DNA from: Acidimicrobiales bacterium
GTDB lineage: Bacteria > Actinomycetota > Acidimicrobiia > Acidimicrobiales > Acidimicrobilacustridaceae
DNA length: 64,000 bases
Assembly (NCBI GenBank): GCA_018401565.1
Contig: JAGYKS010000031.1
Location: forward strand, 124,001-188,000
Direction of reading: 5' to 3'
A program made the translations under genes and the position numbers. The notes beneath the pieces were generated by a model. The model was not told where the DNA came from. It saw only the letters and a list, made by a program, of their open reading frames with translations, and did not search any database. Position 1 is the first letter of the stretch. Each line of letters opens with the position of its first letter. This document shows, piece by piece, positions 1-10,576 of this stretch.

Positions 1-304
1 CCGCAGTGGCCACGCGGGCCAGCACGAAGGCATTGGCTTCACCGAATAGATGACTGCTGAGGGCGGCCGGGCCAAGCAAAAACAGGATGCCGGGAGGATG
101 CAGGAACGTGAAGTCGGCAAAGGGCATGACCCCACGCCACATCAGCAGGGACCCAGCCATGTAGACGCCATCGTCGTAACCATTGACCCCTGTCAGCGAG
201 TCGGGTTGGGCCATCTGGTGGGCGACCAGAGCAACGGCCACCAGCACCGGCAACCCCACCGCCACGATCTGCATCCGGTTGAGGGGCAGGCCACGATGCA
301 ACAT
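1..304 (-). CDS. Integral-membrane glycosyltransferase (GT-C type), N-terminal part
   Basis: Reading the minus strand from an ATG at 304 gives an open frame that runs off the left edge of the window. After a hydrophobic first segment (VAVGLPVLVAVALVA) comes a loop with NGYDDGVYMAGSLLMWRGV and then PFADFTFLHPPGILFLLGP. An acidic DD pair in the first periplasmic loop followed by a 'P-F-x-D-F-x-F-x-H-P-P-G' stretch is typical of lipid-linked-sugar-dependent GT-C transferases (the PMT/ArnT-like, DUF2029-like group). The catalytic acid would be one of the two Asp residues. The start is uncertain: an in-frame GTG lies at 329 and an ATG at 274, and no clear Shine-Dalgarno separates them. The family call rests on about 100 residues. 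Confidence 0.6.
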   Translation of the reverse strand, partial: MLHRGLPLNRMQIVAVGLPVLVAVALVAHQMAQPDSLTGVNGYDDGVYMAGSLLMWRGVMPFADFTFLHPPGILFLLGPAALSSHLFGEANAFVLARVATA

Positions 305-375
305 CAGCTGCCACTTGACCAACACTAACCATGTCGTTGCAGACCAGGGGGCTACCGAACCACCGACAGGCGAAA

Positions 376-579
376 TCAGCTGCGGGCGAGCCGATCGCTG
401 ATGAGCCGGTTCAGGCTCACACCCTCCTGAGCGGCGGACAGCGCCAGCTCACGGTGGAGAGACTCGGGGACCCGGACGTTGAACCGGCCGGAGAAACGCC
501 GCTCGACCACGGTGGCAACGAACTCGCCATCTTCGGCCGACCACACCACCCGGTGGGCGTAATGCTCGACGTCAGTCAC
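376..579 (-). CDS. HicB-like antitoxin, shortened
   Basis: A 67-residue protein begins with GTG at 579, preceded by a GGAGGAGCAGGA ribosome site. The N-terminus (HYAHRVVWSAEDGEFVATV) matches the HicB fold that opens many actinobacterial antitoxins. The C-terminus (RFNVRVPESLHRELALSAA, then EGVSLNRLISDRLA) is a ribbon-helix-helix DNA-binding domain of the HicB/Arc type. In full-length relatives these halves are joined by about 40 residues that complete the HicB fold; here they are fused directly at VVERRFSG. The protein should still bind DNA but may not hold a toxin. No HicA double-stranded RNA-binding-like toxin is visible next to it. Confidence 0.65.
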   Translation of the reverse strand: MTDVEHYAHRVVWSAEDGEFVATVVERRFSGRFNVRVPESLHRELALSAAQEGVSLNRLISDRLARS

Positions 580-695
580 TCCTGCTCCTCCTGCAACTTG
601 TCGATGGCCCTCAGTACCTGACGAACCTGATACGCCTTCGCCTTGCCGCCGGTCGACCGCTGGAGCCAGCCTGAGCACCTCTCAAAAGGCGGCAC
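576..695 (-). CDS. Short unidentified ORF overlapping the HicB-like start
   Basis: A 39-codon frame starts with GTG at 695 and ends in AYQVRQVLRAIDKLQEEQE. Its TGA overlaps the GTG of the HicB-like gene in a GTGA junction, and its last codons carry that gene's ribosome site. This arrangement is common for the first gene of a toxin-antitoxin pair. The peptide is far too short for HicA and I recognise no family. It could be a leader, the tail of a truncated toxin, or chance. The stretch from here to 880 contains nothing else I can support. Confidence 0.3.
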   Translation of the reverse strand: MPPFERCSGWLQRSTGGKAKAYQVRQVLRAIDKLQEEQE

Positions 696-880
696 GCTCA
701 GGAAAGCTCACCGCCAATATGCGGGTCGTCAACGTGGGGCGCCGAATGAGGACTGTCGTGATCCGACGACGCCGGCAGGCACGCGTCGCTCGTCATCCTC
801 GCTTGGGCGACGCGATACCCTGACCCGGCATCGGCGCCGAACCGCCGATTCCCAACCGCCCTCCGACGAATGGTCGCGCA

Positions 881-2143
881 TTGCTCCTCCTTTGGGACAC
901 CAGCCGGTTGCGGCGCATCCCCGCGGCGCGGACGGTGGTGGTGACGCTCGCCCTGGTCGGTCTCGGGGTGACGGTGGCGGGATGTTCACCCTCATCGGAG
1001 CGATCGGCCGAAAGACGTTCAGAGTTGGAAGCACAGCTGGTGGAGCTTCGGGCGGAGCAGGCCAGGCCGTGGGGTGTCACGGTCCCCGGTGCAGCGCGGC
1101 GGCGGTCGCCTCGGGCGACCGGAATGCGCCGGACGTTGTGTGGGCCGTTTCCGGATCGGCGGCGCCGCCCAGTCAGGAGGCCCTGCGTCGACCGGACCGC
1201 TTCCACGCCGGCAGCGTCACCAAGACCTTCACAGCAGCGCTCATCCTGCAGCTTGATCAGTCGGGGGAGCTATCGATCCACGACCCGGTGAGTCGATGGA
1301 TCGACTTCCCAGGTGGTGACCTGGTCACGATCGCGATGCTGCTCGGCCATACCAGCGGAATCCCGGACTTCACCCAGTTCGACTATCTGCGGGACTCCAC
1401 TCCCGAGCAGTCAATAGCACTGGTCGCCGGCCAGCCATTCGAGTTCGCGCCGGGCACGTCATGGGCCTACAGCAACACCAATTACACGATGCTCGGACTG
1501 ATAGCGCAGAAAGCAACGTCGAGGTCATGGGCGGATCTCGTGGAGTCCCGGTTTTTCCGACCGCTTGGGCTCGATGACACCTACGTATGGACCGGCACTG
1601 CCGAGGGTCCGACGGTGAACGGTGCTCGGCTCGCCTGCGGCGAGCCCCGGCGAGCCGGCTTGCGCGCCACCCCAGTCCGGATTTGCGATCCTCGCCGTGG
1701 ATGACGGATACGACTGGACAGTGGCATGGTCCGCCGGGGCCGTGGTCTCGACGCCAGCGGACCTGGCGAAGTGGATGATGGCCCTTGTCGGTGGGGACGT
1801 GCTGGATGCCGCCCACCGTCGACTACTCACGACACCCACGCCCCAGTCGATCGCCAGCGACTTCGGGCAGGCGGTGGCCTCTCTCGGTGCGATTTCGGGA
1901 GGCAGCACCCTGCGGTGGGTCGGCAGCGGACTCGGGCTTTTTCAGTACGAGATCGACAAGGTGGGTACCGCGTGGGGTCACGAGGGAAGCATCAACGGAT
2001 TCGTGGCGAACGCCGCGTACGTGGAGTCGACCGGCCAGGGGATCGCAGTGGCATCGAATTTCGCCGAATCCGACTCCTTCTCAGCGCTGGGCGCAGTGGC
2101 AGTCACAGCGTCGGGCTGGAGCAGCAGGCCTTTCAGTCCGTGA
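881..2143 (+). CDS. Serine hydrolase / class C beta-lactamase-like lipoprotein (frameshifted)
   Basis: Three reading frames must be joined to give one protein. Frame one opens with a lipoprotein signal (VVVTLALVGLGVTVAGC, lipobox VAGC). Frame two carries the catalytic domain: SxxK as SVTK near 1217-1228, and the YxN motif as YSN in WAYSNTNYTMLG. Frame three ends with the HxG triad as HEG near 1980. Together these define the beta-lactamase/D-alanyl-D-alanine carboxypeptidase (PBP4*-like esterase) family. The enzyme would be anchored outside the membrane and act on peptidoglycan peptides or small esters. Frame changes lie near 1070 and 1640-1690. All catalytic motifs survive, so sequencing error is likelier than decay, but a real pseudogene cannot be excluded. 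The TTG at 881 is the best visible start and is weak. Confidence 0.7.
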
Positions 2144-2212
2144 GTGAGGGACCAACTGGTGCTCAAACCTCAGTACCTGGGCGTCGTCGGGGCGGTGTGA
2201 TCCGAGCGCTGA

Positions 2213-2288
2213 TGGTGGGCCAGGGTGGGATCGAACCACCGACCGAGCGATTATGAGTCGCCTGCTCTAACCACTGAGCTACTGGCCC
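2213..2288 (-). tRNA. tRNA-Ile2 (anticodon CAT)
   Basis: A 76-nt cloverleaf with encoded CCA can be folded: acceptor GGGCCAG/CTGGCCC, D-stem GCTC/GAGC, anticodon loop CTCATAA and T-arm GGTGG-TTCGATC-CCACC. CAT may mean Met or Ile2. The D-arm and anticodon arm (AGTGGTTAGAGCAGGCGACT) closely follow the known minor isoleucine tRNA, whose C34 becomes lysidine by TilS so that it reads AUA. That makes Ile2 the better call than elongator Met. Confidence 0.88.
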
Positions 2289-2317
2289 CGAAGCCGCCAC
2301 GGTATACCGTGCCCGGT

Positions 2318-3595
2318 GTGACCACGTCCGACTCCCCCGCCGCCGCCCCACTGGCCATCACCAACGTGACCCTCGACGGCGTGAAGGTCACCGTGCGCTG
2401 TGCCGCCGGTGTGATCGCGGCCATCGGCTCTGACGTGGTGGCCCAACCCGGCGATGAGGTGCTCGACGGTGGCGGCATGGCCATCATGCCGGGACTGGTC
2501 AACGCCCACACCCACGCCGCCATGACCCTGCTGCGGGGATACGGTGACGACCTTCCCCTCATGGAGTGGCTCCAGACCCGCATCTGGCCAGCTGAGGCGT
2601 CACTGACCGCCGACGACGTGTACTGGGGTACCCGGCTGGCGATCATCGAGATGCTGCGGTCGGGCACCACACACTTTGTGGACATGTACTGGCATGCGCC
2701 TGCCGTTGCCCGGGCCGTGGCCGATTCGGGAATCCGGGCCACGGTGTCGTCGGTGTTCATCGACGGTGGTGATGCTGCCGATGGCCAAAGCCAGCGCCCC
2801 AGGGTGCTCGACGAACTCGACCAGATTGATGCCGCCGGGCCGCTGGTTCATCCCGCCGTGGGCCCCCACGCCGTGTACACGGTGAGCCCACCGTCGCTGG
2901 CGTGGCTGGCCGAGGTGGCCGACGAACGGCAGATCCCGATCCACATCCATCTCAGCGAGACCGAAGGCGAGGTGGCCGACTGCGTGGCCGCACACCGCAT
3001 GCGACCGCCGGCGCTACTGGAATCCGTTGGGATGCTGGGGGCGCGCACCTTGTGTGCCCACGGCAACTGGCTCGACGATGCCGAACTGGACCTGCTGGCC
3101 ACCCGAGGCACCACGGTGGCCACCTGCCCGGTGTCGAACCTGAAGCTGGCCAACGGCAAGACCTTCGACATTGTCGAAGGCATGCGACGAGGGGTGCCAG
3201 TGGGACTGGGCACCGACGGAGCCGCCTCCAACAACAGCCTCGACCTCCTCAACGACGTCAAGATCCTTGCCCTGTTGCACAAGCATCTGGCATCTGACCC
3301 CGCCGTGCTGCCCGCCGCTGAGGCCCTGGCCGTTGCGTCAGGCGCCGCATCGCCGCTGCTGGCTGGTCACACCATGGCCCCGGGAGACCCGGCCGACGTG
3401 ATTCTGGTTCGCACCGACACCCCCGAAATGACGCCGTCACCGCTGCCCGAGGCGCTGGTGTACGCCGCATCGGGTTCGATGGTCGACACCGCTGTGGTCG
3501 GTGGCCGGGTGGTCATGCGCAACCGGGAGGTGCCAGGCACCGACGAGGTCATGGCCGAGGTACGGACACGCTCGGATCGCCTGCGCAAGCACTAG
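2318..3595 (+). CDS. mtaD: Amidohydrolase: 5'-methylthioadenosine/S-adenosylhomocysteine deaminase family
   Basis: The 425-residue protein has the metal-dependent amidohydrolase layout. The metal-binding N-HTH motif is in GLVNAHTHAAMTLLRGYGDD, followed by LMEWLQTRIWPAE, which is typical of the MtaD/SAH-deaminase branch. Further metal and substrate ligands are HIHLSETEGE, CAHGNWLD and GLGTDGAASNNS. It should deaminate the adenine ring of methylthioadenosine or S-adenosylhomocysteine to the inosyl form in nucleoside salvage. The GTG at 2318 is chosen because it gives the usual short N-terminal beta-sandwich and lies downstream of the tRNA. The gene stands alone between two tRNAs on the other strand. 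Substrate choice within the family (guanine, cytosine or MTA) cannot be fully fixed by eye. Confidence 0.85.
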   Translation: MTTSDSPAAAPLAITNVTLDGVKVTVRCAAGVIAAIGSDVVAQPGDEVLDGGGMAIMPGLVNAHTHAAMTLLRGYGDDLPLMEWLQTRIWPAEASLTADDVYWGTRLAIIEMLRSGTTHFVDMYWHAPAVARAVADSGIRATVSSVFIDGGDAADGQSQRPRVLDELDQIDAAGPLVHPAVGPHAVYTVSPPSLAWLAEVADERQIPIHIHLSETEGEVADCVAAHRMRPPALLESVGMLGARTLCAHGNWLDDAELDLLATRGTTVATCPVSNLKLANGKTFDIVEGMRRGVPVGLGTDGAASNNSLDLLNDVKILALLHKHLASDPAVLPAAEALAVASGAASPLLAGHTMAPGDPADVILVRTDTPEMTPSPLPEALVYAASGSMVDTAVVGGRVVMRNREVPGTDEVMAEVRTRSDRLRKH

Positions 3596-3647
3596 GCGTT
3601 TCCCCTTGCCCACCCGGCACGGGGTGGGAACTCGGGTGTTCGTGTTG

Positions 3648-3723
3648 TGGCTCCGGGGGTGGGGCTCGAACCCACGACATCCTGATTAACAGTCAAGCGC
3701 TCTGCCAGCTGAGCTACCCCGGA
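3648..3723 (-). tRNA. tRNA-Asn (anticodon GTT)
   Basis: A 76-nt cloverleaf with encoded CCA: acceptor TCCGGGG/CCCCGGA, discriminator G, D-stem GCTC/GAGC, anticodon stem CTTGA/TCAGG with loop CTGTTAA, and T-arm GTGGG-TTCGAGC-CCCAC. The gene is co-oriented with rpoD and lies 48 bases downstream of its stop. Confidence 0.93.
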
Positions 3724-3771
3724 ATGACTGGTTTATGACTACGTCATCGTAGCAGTGGCCGCAGTGGTCAC

Positions 3772-4983
<1,212 letters not shown>

Positions 4984-5017
4984 CGCCACGTCCTCCCGAC
5001 AGCCAGTGGTGGGAACG

Positions 5018-6857
5018 TCATGAGCGGGCCTGATATCGCCCGATGAGCCAGTCCAGCACCACCGGGGCCACCGGACCGGCGGTGCGCGGGTCGCGCAATG
5101 CCTCCGAGCTGCGGTTTGAGCCACCCCACCAGCGATGCCAACTCCAACGCCCGGTCGTCGTCGGCTGCACGCGCCTCGGCTCCCAACATCGCCATCTCGC
5201 GTTGTCCGGCCGCTTCCACCAGACGCTCCACGACCTCGGCTGGCTCTGACTCGGTCTCCTCCACGGCCAGCCGCTGGATCAGCGCCACCGCCTGGTCGTC
5301 GGCACCGTCGAGGTGACCCGCCTTCCACTGCGAGGCCACAAGGTGGCGATAGGCCTCGGTGCACAGTGCGTCGGCGAACAGCACCTCGTGCAACGACGGC
5401 GCCACCTCGTCTGGTCGCGACAACGCCAGGCGCAGAGCCTCCATCTCGGGTGAATCGTGCACCACCGAAGTGGCCGAACGACGTGAAGGTCCGCCATCGG
5501 ACAGTCCGGACCCGGTGGGGCCAGCCTGCCGGCGACCGGGGCGTTCGGCGCTGCGACCTGCAACGGTGGGCACCTCGCCTCGTCGCACCGACGCCATGCG
5601 CTCGCGTACCTGGTCCGACGGAAGTCGGAGGCGGTCGGCCAGGTCCATGACGTACTGGTCACGCACCAGTTCGTCGGGGTGCTGGGCGATCACCACCAGC
5701 GCCGCAGTGGCCGCCCGGGCCCGCCCCTCGGCGGTGGTGGTGTCCAGACCGGCGAGCACCCGATCCACCCGAAATCGCAGGAACGGCACGGCGTCGGTGA
5801 CCGCTGTGCGCAGGGCGTCGGGGTCGGTTCGGGCCAGATCACCGGGATCGGTGCCGGCAGGCAGGGCGGCCACGGCCACGTCGAGCCCGTAGCGCTGCTC
5901 CCACTCATGGAAACGCTCTGCGGCATTTTGGCCGGCGGCATCAGCATCGAAGGCCAGCACCACCCGTTGGGCATAGCTGCGCAACACCCGCACGTGTTCC
6001 TCGGTGAGCGACGTACCGCAGGTGGCCACCGCCCGACCCATGTCCACTGCAGCGAAGCCGACCACGTCGGTGTACCCCTCGCACACGATGGCCTCGTCGG
6101 CGGCCACGATGGCCCCCTTGGACCAGTTCAGGCCGTACAGCACCCGGCTCTTGTCGTACACGGCGCTACCGCTGGAGTTTTTGTACTTCGGACCCTCGGC
6201 CCCGGGCATGATCCGTCCGCCGAAGAGCCACCGGGTCGCCGCTGGCGTTGAAGATCGGGAACAGGATGCGACCCCGGAAGGCGTCGGTGGGACGGCTGCG
6301 GGCGTTGATGAACGCCAGGCCGGCGTCGACGAGCACCTCTCGGGAAACGGCAAGGCCTTGACCAGCGTGTCCCAGGAGTCGGGCGCCCAACCCAGGCGGT
6401 AGTGGCGCACCTCATCGCCGGAAAACCCCCGGCTGCGCAGGTACTTGCGGGCGGCGGCGGCATCAGGGGCCTCGAGCAGGCGCTGGTGGTAGAAGTCGGT
6501 GGCCGCTGCCATGGCCTCCACCAGTCGTGAACGTTGCTTGCGCTTGTCGCCCTCGTTGCTGTCGGTGTAGTGCAGCACCACCCCCGATCCGGCGGCCAGC
6601 TTTTCCACGGCGGCGGCGAAGTCCAGATGGTCGGTCTCGCGCACAAAGGTGATGGCGTCGCCCTTGGCCCCGCACCCAAAGCAGTAGTAGAGACCCTGCT
6701 CGGCGTTCACCGAAAACGACGGCGACTTCTCCGAGTGAAACGGGCACAGGCCGGTCCAGCGTCTGCCTACGCGCTTGAGCTGCACGTGCTCACTGACCAC
6801 GGCGACGATGTCCGTGGCGTCGCGCACCTTGGCGATGTCTTCGTCGACGATCCCCAC
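5018..6857 (-). CDS. dnaG: DNA primase (three frame changes repaired)
   Basis: This makes RNA primers at the replication fork. The CHC2 zinc finger ([11 protein letters not shown], then YYCFGCG) is near residues 37-65. The TOPRIM core follows with VCEGYTDVV and the acidic FDADAAG motif, then a C-terminal helicase-binding region. The GTG at 6857 is used because AGGAGG lies nine bases upstream; a TTG at 6866 sits right against that site. About 40 residues encoded by roughly 6225-6345 are out of frame. The other frame there reads [20 protein letters not shown], the normal primase sequence, so two compensating indels are present. A third near 5105 hides the true end; repaired, the protein ends [11 protein letters not shown] at 5018, leaving a short gap with rpoD's ribosome site. 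Confidence 0.88.
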
Positions 6858-6961
6858 CCGCTCCAACCTCCTGGCCCAGACGCTACCAGCGCCATGCCCC
6901 GGGCGTTCCGGGCACCCCGGGCCCCGTCACCAACGGTGACACCCCGACCCGACGTCCAGCT

Positions 6962-7009
6962 GAAGCTGCCGAACAGGCTGTCGAGAAGGCTGCCGAAAAG
7001 GCTGCCGAA
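6962..7009. repeat. 12-bp tandem repeat, four copies
   Basis: Four 12-bp units of the type AAGGCTGCCGAA follow one another between dnaG and the PEP-utilising gene. The last two copies are identical and the first two carry one to four changes. No gene is apparent across them. Confidence 0.75.
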
Positions 7010-7031
7010 TCAGGGGTTGGGTCAGGGTTGG

Positions 7032-9099
7032 TCAGCTGCCCGCCACCACGGCGTGGGCCGCCGCCAGACGGGCCACCTGCACCCGGTAGGCCGAGCACGA
7101 CAGGCTGTCGACCCCCATGGCCACCAATTGGGCCACCGACGCCGGGTCACCGGCATGTTCCCCACACACCCCGATGTCCAGCCCGGGCCGCACTGTCCGG
7201 GCCTCGTCGATGGCGGTGGACACCAGGCGTCCCACCCCGTGGGCATCGAGTGTGGCAAACGGGTCATGGTCGAGCAGGCCATCGGCCACGTAACGCTCGA
7301 TCATGCCGGCGAGGTCGTCACGGCTGAATCCGAAGGTGAGCTGGGTGAGGTCGTTGGTGCCGAACGACAGGAAGTCGGCATGGCCGGCCAACTCGGCTGC
7401 GGTCAGCGCGGCGCGTGGGGTCTCCACCATGGCCCCAATGGCCACGTGCAGGTCCGAACGGTTGCCACCGTCGTCACCCGCATCGGTGGTGGCCGACAGG
7501 TCCGATGTGTTGGCGAGCGGGTCCGACGTGTTGGCGAGCGGGTCCGCCGCGCCAGCCAGCGCCTGGGCGTAGGCGTCACGCACCCACCCCGCCACCGCCG
7601 TGAACTCCGCCGCCGTGGCCACAAGCGGAAGCAGGATCCTCACGTGGGGGTGGGCCCCAGCAGAGCGACGCTCGGCGACCGCCAACGCCAACGCCCGGGC
7701 CTGGGCCCGGTACAGCCCCGAGCGCATCACTGCCAGGCGCACGCCCCGGGTTCCCAACATGGGGTTGTGTTCACGCCACCGTCGGGCCGCTGCCAGACCG
7801 TCGAGGGCTTCGTCGGGAAGTACTCCGGTTGCCCGAGCGGTGAGCAGTTCCTCGAGCGACGGCAGAAACTCGTGCAACGGTGGGTCGAGCAACCGGAAGG
7901 TGACCACCATGTCGCCGGCTGCGGCCAACACGCCAACGAAATCGTTGCGCTGGGCGTCACCGAGTTCCTCAAGTGCTCGTGCCTCGGCCTCAGCGGTGAC
8001 GGCGGCCAGCACGGCACGCACCAACTCCACCCGGTCACCCACGAAGTGGTGTTCGGTGCGACACAGCCCAATGCCCTCGGCGCCAAAATCACGGGCCAGA
8101 GCCACCTCGGCGGGTGTGTCGGCGTTGGCCAGAATCCGCACCCGCCCGGCGCGCAGGCGATCGGCCCAACCCAACAGCACCTCAAGTTCGACCGGGGCGA
8201 CCACGTCGGGCACCCCAGCGTCACCCGTCAGCAGCCTTCCGGTGGTGGCGTCAACCGACACCACGGTTCCCTGGCTGACCACCACGGTGCCGTCAGCTGC
8301 CACCAGACCATGGGGTCGCACCGCCAGAACCGCCTCGCCCCGACCGTCGTCGTCGGCCAGCCGAAGCCCGCACATCGCCGGGATCCCCCAGCTGCGCGCA
8401 AGCACTGCAGCGTGACTGGTGAGTCCTCCGGTGACGGTGGCCACCGCGGCGGCAACCCGGATGGCCGGCTCGTCGGCGACGGTCGTGGCCTCCATGGCCA
8501 AAACCACCGGCGTACCTTCTGCAACAGCAGCCAGCGCCGCATCACTTGAGCAGCACAGCACACCCACCCCGATGCCCGGCGACGTCCCGGTTCCCTGGGC
8601 CACCACCCGCACCTGCTCACTGGTGTGATGGGGGTGCAACATGCCGGCAATGTCGTCGCCCGACACCAGCATGACCGCCTCCGCCGGTGACAAACCGACG
8701 TCAGGATGGTCATGCAGTGCCACCGCCACACGCACCGAGGCCAGCGCCGTGCGCGTGGCCCGCACCGGCTGCCCCACGGTGAGATCACCACCGGTCAGCA
8801 CGAACGGCACTGCGGCCAGATCACGCATGTCGACCATGGCCGCCACCGCAGCGGTTCGTCACTGCGTGGATGACGTCGTCGTCCCACAACGACCCCACCT
8901 CATCCAGAGGCCCGTGCACCACGCCGGGCGCATCCCCGAGCGCATTCCCGGGATCCGCCTGTGCGAGCCACAACGTGTGTGGGTCTGGAAGCTCGGTGCC
9001 GCCGGCCACCCACCACACATGGGCCCCTGCCCCGCCGCAGTGAGGGTCACGTGCAGTCACCACACCGGCCCCATCGGGCGCTTGCATCACCGTCGCCAC
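7032..9099 (-). CDS. PEP-utilising enzyme, pyruvate phosphate dikinase C-terminal type (frameshifted)
   Basis: The main frame holds the swivelling phosphohistidine domain (TVTGGLTSHAAVLARSWG, catalytic His in TSHA) and the PEP/pyruvate TIM barrel (GAEGIGLCRTEHHF, LGTRGVRL, GAMVETPRAALTA, FLSFGTNDLTQLTFGFSRDD, GVCGEHAGDP). Those are the two C-terminal domains of PPDK. The N-terminal ATP-grasp domain that would make the ~870-residue dikinase is missing. Instead there is a ~90-residue leader starting GTG at 9099 (PDGAGVVTARDP, then GVVHGPLDEVGSLWDDDVI). The two frames join near 8858, where one extra A turns VTTAAVAAMV into VTNRCGGG. A 21-bp in-frame repeat (DPLANTS twice) lies at 7499-7540. It may move phosphate between PEP and a partner, but the reaction is unknown. 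Confidence 0.75.
7499..7540. repeat. 21-bp in-frame tandem duplication
   Basis: Two 21-bp units differing at one base encode DPLANTSDPLANTS in a loop of the PEP-utilising protein. The insertion falls between barrel elements, so it is likely to be tolerated. Confidence 0.8.
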
Positions 9100-9152
9100 G
9101 CTTCCAACCCTACTGACCGATCACCGCACAAGCGCCGGGGGGCGCCAACCAG

Positions 9153-10493
9153 TCAGATCAGGCGTTCGGTGAGGTAGGACACCAACTGGTCGATGGCCAC
9201 ACGATCCTGGGCCATCGAGTCGCGCTCACGAACGGTCACGGCGCCGTCGGTGACGGTGTCGAAGTCGATGGTGACGCAGTACGGGGTGCCCAGCTCGTCC
9301 TGGCGGCGGTAGCGACGCCCGATGGCCTGGGTCTCGTCGTAGTCACACATCCAGTGGGGCTGGACCGCCTCGAGCACCCGTTGGGCAGGACCAGTGAGTT
9401 CGTCCTTGCGACTGAGCGGAAGCACCGCCACCTGGTACGGAGCGATGCGGTGATGCAGGCGCAACACGGTGCGCAGCTCGCCACGCACCTCCTCTTCGTC
9501 GTAGGCGGCGAGCAGGAACGCCATCATGGCCCGGGTCGCTCCGGCAGCCGGCTCGATGACATGGGGTATGTAGCGGGCGTTGGCGGCCTGGTCGAAGTAC
9601 TCCAGCTTCTCGCCGGAGTGCTTGGCGTGCTGGGTGAGGTCGAAGTCGCCCCGGTTGGCCACGCCTTCGAGTTCGCCCCATCCCCACGGGAAGGCGAACT
9701 CCACGTCGGCGGTGGCCGACGAATAGTGCGAAAGCTCATCGGCGTCGTGGGGTCGCATGCGCAGCATCGACGGGTCGATGCCGTGCTGGATGTACCACTC
9801 GTACCGCTCGGCACACCAGTAGTCGTACCAGCGCTGGGCCTCATCAGGCGGCACGAAGAACTCGAGTTCCATCTGCTCGAACTCACGGGTACGGAACACG
9901 AAGTTGCCCGGGGTGATCTCGTTGCGGAACGACTTGCCGATCTGGGCGATGCCGAACGGCGGTCGCTTGCGGCTGGTGTTGAGGACGTTGGCGAAGTTGA
10001 TGAACATGCCCTGGGCGGTCTCTGGCCGCAGGTAGGCCACCGCCCCAGCGTCTTCAACCGGACCGGCGTGGGTCTTGAACATGAGGTTGAAGTTGCGGGC
10101 CTCGGTGAGCGTGCCGGTGGCCCCGCACGACGGGCACACATCAGGGTCGTCGAGGTGATCGGCGCGCAAGCGTGCCTTGCACGACCGGCAGTCCACCATG
10201 GGGTCGGTGAAGTTGGCCAGGTGTCCCGACGCCTCCCACACCGCCGGCGGACTCAAGATGGCGGCGTCGAGGCCGACCACGTCGGTGCGCATCTGCACCA
10301 TCGACCGCCACCAGGCGTTTTTCACGTTGCGCAGCATCAGCACGCCGACCGGTCCGTAGTCGTAGGTGGAGCGGAAGCCGCCGTAGATCTCAGCCGACGG
10401 GAACACGAACCCCCTGCGCTTGCAGAGGTTCACGACCTTGTCCATCACGTCGGACACGGCATCAGAGGTGGGTTCGACAGGCTCGGTGGACAC
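9153..10493 (-). CDS. glyS: Glycyl-tRNA synthetase, homodimeric type
   Basis: A 446-residue class II synthetase charges tRNA-Gly. The N-terminus shows KVVNLCKRRGFVFPSAEIYG and TYDYGPVGVLMLRNVKNAWW, hallmarks of the single-chain (alpha-2) enzyme. A zinc-binding insert has two CxxC pairs (CRSCKARL and CPSCGATG). Motif 2 reads SFRNEITPGNFVFRTREFEQ and motif 3 is around VIEPAAGATRAMMAFLL. A C-terminal anticodon-binding domain begins near PYQVAVLPLS. The GTG at 10493 is the first start before the conserved core; no good ribosome site is visible, and an ATG a short way inside (at VMDKVV) is possible. It lies downstream of recO in the same direction. Confidence 0.92.
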   Translation of the reverse strand: MSTEPVEPTSDAVSDVMDKVVNLCKRRGFVFPSAEIYGGFRSTYDYGPVGVLMLRNVKNAWWRSMVQMRTDVVGLDAAILSPPAVWEASGHLANFTDPMVDCRSCKARLRADHLDDPDVCPSCGATGTLTEARNFNLMFKTHAGPVEDAGAVAYLRPETAQGMFINFANVLNTSRKRPPFGIAQIGKSFRNEITPGNFVFRTREFEQMELEFFVPPDEAQRWYDYWCAERYEWYIQHGIDPSMLRMRPHDADELSHYSSATADVEFAFPWGWGELEGVANRGDFDLTQHAKHSGEKLEYFDQAANARYIPHVIEPAAGATRAMMAFLLAAYDEEEVRGELRTVLRLHHRIAPYQVAVLPLSRKDELTGPAQRVLEAVQPHWMCDYDETQAIGRRYRRQDELGTPYCVTIDFDTVTDGAVTVRERDSMAQDRVAIDQLVSYLTERLI

Positions 10494-10576
10494 AGGGGAC
10501 AACGTTAGCGGGCCGCTTGCGCCAGCCCGGTCAGGGATCTGGCGGACCAACCCCCGATCGCAGCGCTGGTGGTGAT

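Noticed and set aside
881..2143. True class C beta-lactamase (antibiotic resistance)
   Set aside because: Motifs are those of the wider esterase/carboxypeptidase family and the protein is a broken lipoprotein frame; resistance cannot be claimed.
2213..2288. Elongator or initiator tRNA-Met
   Set aside because: Anticodon CAT fits, but the D-arm and anticodon arm follow the minor isoleucine tRNA and the G1-C72 pair excludes the usual initiator form.
6534..8549. 671-codon plus-strand frame opposite the PEP-utilising gene and dnaG start
   Set aside because: Pure antisense shadow in GC-rich DNA: His/Gly/Arg-rich, no domain, while the minus strand has clear catalytic motifs.
9354..10508. 384-codon plus-strand frame opposite glyS
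   Set aside because: Antisense shadow; the minus strand encodes an intact glycyl-tRNA synthetase.
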